This document shows positions 1-4,692 of a stretch of 5,302 nt of DNA, in pieces; within the stretch, counting starts at the first letter, position 1, and each line of letters opens with the position of its first letter. Both the position numbers and the translations under genes were made by a program. The DNA lies in assembly GCA_947446625.1 (NCBI GenBank), contig CANFIE010000305.1, forward strand, positions 1 through 5,302, written 5' to 3'. This DNA comes from Acetobacteraceae bacterium. Lineage in GTDB: Bacteria; Pseudomonadota; Alphaproteobacteria; Acetobacterales; Acetobacteraceae. The notes beneath the pieces were generated by a model. The model made no database searches, was not told where the DNA came from, and worked only from the letters and a program-made list of their open reading frames with translations.

Positions 1-30
1 CGCGTTGTCTCGGCGCCGGCTGATTGCCCG

Positions 31-447
31 ATGCCGGCGAATGACGAGATTGCCGTGCTGGTGGTGAACGAGCAGGCCGATATTCTGGACGAGGTGGCCG
101 AGTTGCTGCGCCGGCGTGGCCTGCCCGTGGAAGTGGCCAGCGGCGCCGATGCCGCCCGCCACAGCCTGCAACAACGCCCCGGCATTGGCGTGGTGGTGGC
201 CGATGTAAGCCTGCTGCAGGGCGCGGGGCTGGAATTGGCCGCCACCCTGCTGGCGGGCCAACCAGGCGCGCCCGCCGCCGAGCTGCTGCTGATTGCCGGC
301 TATGAAGGCCCCGAGGCCGGCCCGCTGCTGGACCGCCTGGGCGTACTGCGTGAACCGCTGACGTTGCGCCATGTGGAGCAGGCGGTGAACCAGGCCATGG
401 GCCGCGCCGTGCTGCGCCGCTGCGTGCCCAGCCGCCTGCTGGCCTGA
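31..447 (+). CDS. Degenerate response-regulator receiver (REC) domain protein
   Basis: A 138-residue protein that is nearly all one CheY-like receiver domain, with no output domain. The first strand reads AVLVVNEQADIL, where a typical receiver has VLVVDDEPDIL, so the acidic pair is N13/E14. The likely phospho-acceptor Asp is D58 in VVVADVSLLQGAGLELA. The switch Thr is replaced by A89 (LLLIAGY, compared with ITGY in related regulators), and the conserved Lys of the KP motif is E108 (LREPL). Receivers normally accept phosphate from a histidine kinase; with Thr and Lys lost, normal switching is doubtful. The ATG at 31 has no purine-rich ribosome site, and the frame stays open to base 1 (RVVSAPADCP precedes it). 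It may therefore be the C-terminal receiver of a hybrid kinase cut by the window edge. In another frame a TGA at 21-23 could end a separate upstream gene. The REC call is good; the start is uncertain. Confidence 0.72.
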   Translation: MPANDEIAVLVVNEQADILDEVAELLRRRGLPVEVASGADAARHSLQQRPGIGVVVADVSLLQGAGLELAATLLAGQPGAPAAELLLIAGYEGPEAGPLLDRLGVLREPLTLRHVEQAVNQAMGRAVLRRCVPSRLLA

Positions 448-639
448 GCACGGGTCGCATGATCGACGGCGCCTATCGCCGGGATCGCAACCCTGTATTG
501 GCCCCCTACCCGGCTCCGGCGGTAGGTTTGCTGCAAGGCCAGAGCGACACAGGCCGCAGCACACTCCGGAATACACGCGGCGGGCAGGTCCCGTTCCCCG
601 AATGCGTCCCTCCGCTAGGGGCAGGTTCGCCGCGTTTTG
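448..639. other. Gene-free, structured intergenic stretch (possible leader or small RNA)
   Basis: I see no credible protein gene here. An open frame at 459-719 runs straight through the terminator and resembles nothing I know. Several inverted repeats are visible: CGGCG/CGCCG at 467-471/477-481 with a 5-base loop, CCTACC/GGTAGG at 505-510/521-526, and ACGCGGCG/CGCCGCGT at 575-582/628-635 enclosing a CCCC/GGGG pair at 596-599/618-621. The octamer GGGCAGGT occurs at 582-589 and 619-626. I looked for signatures of tRNA, SRP RNA, RNase P RNA and tmRNA and found none. A diverged 6S-like RNA cannot be excluded by eye. It could also simply be the 3' untranslated region of the receiver gene. No convincing promoter was found. 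Confidence 0.4.
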
Positions 640-682
640 GCCCGGCGCATGAATCCCCCGTTCATGCGCCGGGCATTTTTTT
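640..682 (+). terminator. Strong Rho-independent terminator
   Basis: A perfect 14-bp inverted repeat: GCCCGGCGCATGAA at 640-653 and its exact complement at 661-674. The loop is seven bases (654-660), and after one A comes a run of seven T (676-682). This is a textbook plus-strand intrinsic terminator. It lies about 190 bases past the end of the receiver gene and only 33 bases before the ATG of the OxyR-like gene. It therefore ends whatever is transcribed through 448-639 and should insulate or attenuate transcription into the regulator. Confidence 0.9.
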
Positions 683-715
683 GCCCGCAACCCCGGATTG
701 TGGTCCATTCCCGCC

Positions 716-1669
716 ATGAACTTCGCCGGACTCAGCCTGCGCGACCTGGAATACGTGGTGACCTTGGCGGATCTCCGCCATTTTGGCCGCGCCGCCCAGG
801 CCTGCGCCGTCAGCCAACCCACGCTTTCCGCCCAGGTGCGCAAGCTGGAGGAATTCCTGGGGCTGGAGATCTTTGAGCGCAGCGCCCGCCAGGTGCTGGT
901 AACGCCGCGTGGCACCGAGCTGGTGGCCCAGGCGCGCCGCGTGCTGGATGAGGCGCGGCGGCTGACCGACATTGTGCAGGAAGGTGGCGAACCACTCAGC
1001 GGCGCCTTCCGCCTGGGCGTGCTGGACACGCTGGGGCCGTACCTGGTGCCGCTGCTGCTGCAGCCGCTGCGGGCGCGGTTTCCGCGGTTGAAGCTGCTGA
1101 TCCAGGAAGGCCGCGGCCTTGGCCTGCTGACCGCGCTGGAGCGGGGCGAGGCCGATGCCGTGCTGCTGGCGGCAGCGCCGAAGGAGGGCGAACTGACCGC
1201 CCTGCCCTTGTGCCGCGAGGAGTTGGTGCTGGCGGTGCCGCGCGACCACGCCCTGGCCACCGCCCCGGCCGTGGCCATGGCCGATATTCCGCCCGACCAG
1301 CTGATTCTGCCCGCCGAAGGCCATTGCCTGCGCGAGCAGGTGCTGGCGCTGCTGCCGGCCCGGCAACGCCTGGTGCGGGCCGATGATGATTTGCAGGCCG
1401 CCAGCCTGGAAACCCTGCGCCAGATGGTGGCCGCCGGCATTGGCTGTGGCTTTCTGCCGCAGTTGGCGGTGCAGGTGGGCAGCCTGCTGGATGACATGGT
1501 GGCGTATCGGCGCGTGGTGGGCGCGCCGGGGCGGGATGTGGCGCTGTACCACCGCTCCAGCTATGGCCGTATCCGCGATGTGCGGCTGCTGCGCGAAGGC
1601 GTGCGCGATGTGCTGGGCGAAAGCTCGGCCGTGGTGGTGGCCGGCAAGGGGCTGAAGGCCAGCGTCTGA
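716..1669 (+). CDS. oxyR: OxyR-type LysR-family transcriptional regulator, resolving Cys absent
   Basis: A 317-residue LysR-type regulator, close to the usual OxyR length of about 305. Residues 8-66 form the winged helix-turn-helix: LRDLEYVVTLADLRHFGRAA resembles the E. coli OxyR start, followed by VSQPTLSAQVRKLE. Residues about 95-300 are the periplasmic-binding-like sensor domain. OxyR signatures include LDTLGPYLVP (97-112 region), EGHCLREQ (C204, equivalent to peroxidatic Cys199) and SLETLRQMVAAGIG (230-243). OxyR senses H2O2 in the cytoplasm by oxidising Cys199 and pairing it with Cys208. Here the Cys208 position is L213 (codon 1352-1354), while C30, C166 and C244 are other cysteines. The ATG at 716 was chosen because conserved sequence starts there; a TTG at 698 would add six residues. 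No good ribosome site is visible. No katG or ahpC neighbour is present. It converges on the acetyltransferase gene, and both stop codons fall in a shared palindrome. Confidence 0.85.
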   Translation: MNFAGLSLRDLEYVVTLADLRHFGRAAQACAVSQPTLSAQVRKLEEFLGLEIFERSARQVLVTPRGTELVAQARRVLDEARRLTDIVQEGGEPLSGAFRLGVLDTLGPYLVPLLLQPLRARFPRLKLLIQEGRGLGLLTALERGEADAVLLAAAPKEGELTALPLCREELVLAVPRDHALATAPAVAMADIPPDQLILPAEGHCLREQVLALLPARQRLVRADDDLQAASLETLRQMVAAGIGCGFLPQLAVQVGSLLDDMVAYRRVVGAPGRDVALYHRSSYGRIRDVRLLREGVRDVLGESSAVVVAGKGLKASV

Positions 1670-1705
1670 TCGGCTGAGGCGGAGCCGCAGAAAGCCGTGA
1701 CTCAG
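1666..1705. repeat. 40-bp palindromic dispersed repeat, copy A (REP-like)
   Basis: This stretch matches 4544-4583 at 35 of 40 positions without gaps; the first 18 bases are identical. The ends are CTGA and TCAG, so the element carries a TGA stop in each orientation. The TGA at 1667-1669 ends the OxyR-like gene, and the TCA at 1702-1704 is the stop of the minus-strand acetyltransferase gene. Two foldings are possible: CGGCTGAG/CTCAGCCG at 1671-1678/1701-1708 (8 bp), or CTGA/TCAG plus CGGCT/AGCCG (1671-1675/1693-1697). No T-run flanks it, so it is not a classical intrinsic terminator, although it sits where a bidirectional one would. Confidence 0.75.
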
Positions 1706-2343
1706 CCGCTCTTGCCAAGCGCCCGCGCCGGCACGCCGCCCACCATGGCGCCGGCTGCTACTTCCTGGGTTACCGCCGCGCCGGCGGCCACCACGGCATC
1801 GGCGCCGATGCGGGCGCCGACCACGCAGCAACTGCCCGCGCCCAGCAGCGCCCGCGCCCCCACCGAGACATGGCCCGGCAGCACCGCGCCGGGGGCGATA
1901 TGCGCGCCCTCGCCAATCTCGGCATCATGTTCCACCACGCAGCCGCTGTTGAGGATGGCGAAGGCGCCAACCCGCGCCCCCGCGCCCAGCACCACGCGGG
2001 GCAGCACCACCGTGCCCTCGCCCAGGCTGGCGCTGGCGGCCAGAATGGCGCTGGGGTGCACCAGGGTGGGAAAGTCGAAGCCCAGCGCCCGCAGCCGCGC
2101 CGCCGCCGCCAGCCGGGTGGCGTTGTGGCCAATGGCCAGCACCACATGGCGCAGCCCTTGTTGCCACAGGGCGGGCAAGGCGGCCTCGGTACCCATAACC
2201 GGCACGCCCAGCACCGGGGCGGCGGGCGGGTTGGCGTCCAGCAGGCCGGCAATATCCCAGTGGCAACCGGCGCCCTGGGCGCGCAGCAGCTCAATCAGGC
2301 TGCGGCCATGGCCGCCGGCCCCCAGGATCAACAAGCCGGGCAT
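1702..2343 (-). CDS. NeuD/PglD-type sugar O-/N-acyltransferase (left-handed beta-helix)
   Basis: A 213-residue protein, the usual size for this family. The N-terminal Rossmann-like half opens with MPGLLILGAGGHGRSLIELL (1-20), the sugar-nucleotide binding loop. Hexapeptide repeats of a left-handed beta-helix run from about 95 to 205 (LVHPSAILAASASLGEGTVV and onward) and end in VGGVPAR. The catalytic His of PglD (His125 in VIEHE) matches H139 in CVVEHDAEIG, with H148 in AHIAPGA. Family members transfer acetyl from acetyl-CoA to UDP-amino sugars or sialic acid in the cytoplasm for surface glycans. The ATG (complement of 2341-2343) follows a good ribosome site, GAGGAAA at 2354-2348. The frame is open further upstream, but that would overlap the opposite-strand gene, so the longer form is rejected. 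The gene is divergent from the GH113-like gene (49 bases apart) and convergent with the OxyR-like gene. No aminotransferase, dehydratase or glycosyltransferase is visible, so the acceptor is unknown. Confidence 0.85.
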   Translation of the reverse strand: MPGLLILGAGGHGRSLIELLRAQGAGCHWDIAGLLDANPPAAPVLGVPVMGTEAALPALWQQGLRHVVLAIGHNATRLAAAARLRALGFDFPTLVHPSAILAASASLGEGTVVLPRVVLGAGARVGAFAILNSGCVVEHDAEIGEGAHIAPGAVLPGHVSVGARALLGAGSCCVVGARIGADAVVAAGAAVTQEVAAGAMVGGVPARALGKSG

Positions 2344-2392
2344 CGCATTTCCTCGCCGTGGTGGCGGCGCCGGTATAGAACCGCTGGCAGCA
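2344..2392. promoter_or_regulatory. Divergent intergenic region, likely holding both promoters
   Basis: The 49 bases between the two divergent start codons must hold, or lie next to, control signals for both genes. They include the minus-strand ribosome site GAGGAAA (2354-2348). A small inverted repeat, CGGT/ACCG around TATAGA (near 2371-2384), is a possible operator or -10 remnant. I found no well-spaced -35/-10 pair on either strand, and no clear ribosome site before the plus-strand ATG. Confidence 0.3.
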
Positions 2393-3442
2393 ATGACCGA
2401 ACGATTCCTCCGCCGCGCCCTGCTGGCCGCCCCCCTGGTGGCCCCTCTGGCCGTTCCCCTGGTGGCCCCTCGGCTGGCTCTGGCCCAGCCTGCGCCACCC
2501 CGCCCGCGCCCCGGCACCAGCGGCACCTGGCGCGGCATGAACCTGGCGCATCTCCCCGAATTCCCGCTGGGCATGCCCGATGCGCGGCTGAGCATGCGCC
2601 AGACCGCCGCGCTGGGCGCCGACAGCGTGGCGCTGATGCCTTCGGCCTGGCAGGACGGCACCACGAGCGCCGAGGTTTCGCTGGGCAGCGACATGTCGGC
2701 CGAGCAATTGCGCGCCGGCATCGAGCAGGCCCATCTGCTGGGGCTGCGCGTGCTGGTGAAGCCGCAGCTCTGGGTGCAGGGCGGCCGCACCGGAGACGCC
2801 AGGCCGGGCAATGAGCGCGACTGGCGCCGCTGGTTCACCACCTATGGCGCCGTGCTGCTGGCCCTGGCCAGGGTGGCGCAGCAAACCGGGGCCGAGGCGT
2901 TTTCCGTGGGCACCGGGCTGAACCGCAGCCTGGCCCGGCCGGAATGGCGGCCGCTGCTGGCGCAGTTGCGCGGGGTGTATCGGGGCAAGCTGATACTGGT
3001 GGCGGAAAGCCCCGAAGCCGCCGAGGCCACCACGCTGTGGGAGGCGCTGGACGGCATTGGCCTGCGGCTGTTCCCTGCCCTGGGCCGCGATGACGCGCCG
3101 GAGGATTGGCGCCCGGTGATGCGGCGCGAGGCCGAGCGGCTGGACCGTCTGGCGGCGCAGTGGCGCAAGAAGCTGTGGGTGGCCGAGCTTGGCCTGCGCA
3201 GCGCCGCCGGCGCCGCCGCCCGCCCCTGGGAAGCGGTGGAGGACCGGCCCAGCGTGCCCGACCCGCGGGTGCAGGCCGAGGTGCTGGCCCGCTGGCTGGC
3301 GGTGCTGGACCGCCCGAGCGTGGAGGCCGTGCTGCTATGGCGCTGGTTCACCGACCCCCGGCGCGGCGGCCCGCAGGACAGTGATTTCACCCTGCAGGGC
3401 AAGCTGGCCGAGGGTGTGCTGCTGGGCGCCTGGGCGCGCTGA
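2393..3442 (+). CDS. Exported GH113-like TIM-barrel protein, putative acid/base Glu replaced by Gly
   Basis: A 349-residue protein. Residues 1-31 look like a signal peptide: ERFLRRAL, a long Ala/Leu/Val/Pro core, then LALA before Q32. The arginine pair hints at Tat export, but the motif is incomplete. The rest resembles family GH113 (beta-mannanase-like TIM barrels): GMNLAHLPEF (48-57), LGADSVALMPSAW (74-86), the helix AHLLGLRVLVKPQLWV (113-128), WRRWFTTYGAVLLALA (144-159), FSVGTGLNRS (170-179) and LWVAELGLRS (261-270). The family has a Glu acid/base in a GTE motif and a Glu nucleophile in a TEiG-like motif. Here the first is G175 (codon GGG at 2915-2917), while E265 is kept, so hydrolysis may be lost or changed. 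The ATG at 2393 was chosen because it opens the signal peptide; the frame runs further upstream only as the antisense of the acetyltransferase gene. The substrate is unknown; a cell-surface polysaccharide is a guess from family and location. Confidence 0.7.
   Translation: MTERFLRRALLAAPLVAPLAVPLVAPRLALAQPAPPRPRPGTSGTWRGMNLAHLPEFPLGMPDARLSMRQTAALGADSVALMPSAWQDGTTSAEVSLGSDMSAEQLRAGIEQAHLLGLRVLVKPQLWVQGGRTGDARPGNERDWRRWFTTYGAVLLALARVAQQTGAEAFSVGTGLNRSLARPEWRPLLAQLRGVYRGKLILVAESPEAAEATTLWEALDGIGLRLFPALGRDDAPEDWRPVMRREAERLDRLAAQWRKKLWVAELGLRSAAGAAARPWEAVEDRPSVPDPRVQAEVLARWLAVLDRPSVEAVLLWRWFTDPRRGGPQDSDFTLQGKLAEGVLLGAWAR
2424..2471 (+). repeat. 24-nt tandem duplication inside the signal-peptide core
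   Basis: Two adjacent 24-base units, 2424-2447 and 2448-2471, differ only at two neighbouring bases (CC versus TT). Being eight codons long, the duplication keeps the frame and doubles the hydrophobic stretch (APLVAPLA followed by VPLVAPRL). It probably arose by slippage or unequal recombination. The bases 5' of the first unit do not continue the repeat. Confidence 0.85.
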
Positions 3443-3465
3443 ATCTTCTTCGGATACAGCAAGTG

Positions 3466-3494
3466 TTGGCGAAACGCGGCTTCGGGCCGATATT
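3466..3494 (+). promoter_or_regulatory. Weak candidate sigma-70 promoter for the HtrA-like gene
   Basis: TTGGCG at 3466-3471 and GATATT at 3489-3494 are separated by 17 bases, each matching 4 of 6 consensus positions. This would start RNA near 3500, about 27 bases before the ATG at 3528. It lies in the 85-base gap after the GH113-like gene. In such GC-rich DNA the A/T-rich patch stands out, but the match is weak and the gene could equally be co-transcribed with the upstream one. Confidence 0.3.
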
Positions 3495-3527
3495 CTACCC
3501 TTTGACGCGCGAGACGGATTGATCGGC

Positions 3528-4514
3528 ATGGCGAGCAGCGACTGGGAAATTCCGCCGGAACTCCAACCGGACCCGGCCGACCACAGTTTTGACCTGGACC
3601 TGGCGCTGCGCAGCGTGGTGGGGGTGAAGGCCCTGGTGCCCGGTGATGCCTTCAGCGCCAACACCCTGGGCACCGAGCGGACCGGCAGCGGCGTGGTGAT
3701 TCGCGCCGACGGGCTGATTGCCACGGTGGGATATTTGGTGACCGAGGCCGAGACCATCTGGCTGACCACCGCCGATGGCCGGGTGATTCCGGGCCATGCC
3801 CTGGCGTTTGATTTCGAGACCGGGTTTGGCCTCATCCAGGCGCTGGGCAAGCTGGACCTGCCGGCGCTGCGCATGGAAACCGGCGAGGCACCGGCGGCGG
3901 GCGACCATGCCGTGCTGGCCTCGGTGGGTGGGCGCAAGCATGCGCTGCGCGCCACGGTGGCGGCGCGGCAGGAATTCGCCGGCTATTGGGAATATCTGGT
4001 GGAGGACGCCATCTTCACCGCCCCCGCCCACCCCAGTTGGGGCGGCGCCGGGCTGATTGGCGCGGGGCCAGGCGGCGAGGCGCGCCTGCTGGGCGTGGGC
4101 AGCCTGGTGATGCAGCAGCAGGACGCCAAGGGCCGCCGGGTGGATTTGAACCTGGTGGTGCCGGCCAGCCTGCTGCCGCCGATTCTGGATGACCTGCTGG
4201 CCTATGGCCGGCTGAACCGCCCTGCCCGCCCCTGGCTGGGCCTGTATGCCGCCGAGGATGATGACCATGTGGTGGTCTCCTCCATGGCCAACCGGGGGCC
4301 GGCGGCCAAGGCCGGGCTGCGTGAGGGCGACCGGATTCTTTCCGTGGGCGGTGCCCCGGTGAGCGACCTGCCCAGCCTGTGGCGCGCCCTGTGGGCCTGC
4401 GGCAGCGCCGGGTGCCGGGTGCCGGTGCATCTGAAGCGTGAGAGCAAGCGGCTGGACATCACGGTGGTGAGCGCTGATCGCCGCACCTTCCTGAAGGCGC
4501 CGAAGTTGCACTGA
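3528..4514 (+). CDS. HtrA/DegP-like protein with PDZ domain, catalytic triad lost (pseudoprotease)
   Basis: A 328-residue protein with an S1C (HtrA) trypsin-like fold at about 25-225 and a PDZ domain at about 235-316. The fold is marked by GTERTGSGVVIRADGLIATV (48-67), DGRVIPGHALAFD, then GDHAVLASVGG and DLNLVVPASLLPPIL. The PDZ part shows PWLGLYAAE, then GPAAKAGLREGDRILSVGG (257-275). The HtrA triad appears lost: TNxHVV aligns with TVGYLV (Y69, codon 3732-3734), the tDlA Asp with G99 (FETGFGLI), and GNSGGPL with SWGGAGL (G172, codon 4041-4043). HtrA proteins bind and degrade misfolded proteins, usually in the periplasm. This one has no signal peptide or membrane segment, so it is probably a cytoplasmic binding or scaffold protein. 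The ATG at 3528 was chosen because no family sequence lies before it; a TTG at 3519 is possible. The ribosome site is weak. It sits 85 bases after the GH113-like gene on the same strand. Confidence 0.75.
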   Translation: MASSDWEIPPELQPDPADHSFDLDLALRSVVGVKALVPGDAFSANTLGTERTGSGVVIRADGLIATVGYLVTEAETIWLTTADGRVIPGHALAFDFETGFGLIQALGKLDLPALRMETGEAPAAGDHAVLASVGGRKHALRATVAARQEFAGYWEYLVEDAIFTAPAHPSWGGAGLIGAGPGGEARLLGVGSLVMQQQDAKGRRVDLNLVVPASLLPPILDDLLAYGRLNRPARPWLGLYAAEDDDHVVVSSMANRGPAAKAGLREGDRILSVGGAPVSDLPSLWRALWACGSAGCRVPVHLKRESKRLDITVVSADRRTFLKAPKLH

Positions 4515-4543
4515 GCCGGCGCTGTGGCACCATGACCCGGAGC

Positions 4544-4583
4544 CTGATCGGCTGAGGCGGATGCGCCGCAAGCCGTGAATCAG
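4544..4583. repeat. 40-bp palindromic dispersed repeat, copy B (REP-like)
   Basis: The second copy of the element at 1666-1705, with 35 of 40 bases identical and the same length and orientation. This copy folds well: CTGAT/ATCAG (4544-4548/4579-4583), CGGCT/AGCCG (4549-4553/4571-4575) with an unpaired TGA at 4576-4578, and an inner GGCG/CGCC (4556-4559/4564-4567) with a 4-base loop. A stem with a bulge recalls REP elements. It lies 29 bases after the HtrA-like stop codon, outside any gene. Confidence 0.75.
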
Positions 4584-4595
4584 TCTCTCAAAAGC

Positions 4596-4634
4596 CCGGG
4601 CGAGGGCACTTCGGAACGAAGTGGTCACGCCCGG
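4596..4634. other. Long imperfect hairpin in the leader of the ThDP enzyme gene
   Basis: CCGGGCG at 4596-4602 pairs perfectly with CGCCCGG at 4628-4634. Inside, after a mostly mismatched 4x4 loop, CACTTC (4607-4612) pairs with GAAGTG (4618-4623) around a GGAAC loop. On the plus strand it is followed by AAAAAG, so it is not a terminator in that direction. On the minus strand only four T follow (complement of 4590-4593). It lies 58 bases before the next ATG and could be a regulatory leader structure or a weak transcription barrier. I do not recognise a known riboswitch. Confidence 0.5.
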
Positions 4635-4692
4635 AAAAAGATCAGCCGGTAGGCCGCAGCAGTGGCCACCGGCGAGAACGGGAAACGGCACC

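Noticed and set aside
448..639. Known RNA gene (tRNA, SRP RNA, RNase P RNA, tmRNA)
   Set aside because: None of the hallmark sequences (for example the SRP GGAAG-type loop or the RNase P GAGGAAAGTCC core) appears on either strand. Only the terminator and weak hairpins are supported.
459..719. Open frame of 86 codons in the gap before the OxyR-like gene
   Set aside because: It reads through the perfect terminator stem and T-run, has no ribosome site and no recognisable protein pattern.
662..1831. Long minus-strand open frame opposite the OxyR-like gene
   Set aside because: Its composition is Gln/Arg/His-rich low complexity, typical of an antisense shadow in GC-rich DNA. The plus-strand frame has clear OxyR motifs.
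1697..2392. Upstream extension of the GH113-like reading frame
   Set aside because: It is antisense to the acetyltransferase gene and gives Pro/Ala/Thr-rich nonsense. The signal peptide starts at 2393.
2344..2841. N-terminal extension of the acetyltransferase frame
   Set aside because: It overlaps the GH113-like gene on the other strand. The ATG at 2343 has a good ribosome site and begins exactly at the Rossmann motif.
4542..4583. Possible TPP riboswitch before a ThDP enzyme (CTGATC and CTGAGG resemble parts of the motif)
   Set aside because: The same 40 bases occur between two unrelated convergent genes. The paired conserved TPP-aptamer segments are absent, and the enzyme uses the cofactor but does not make it.
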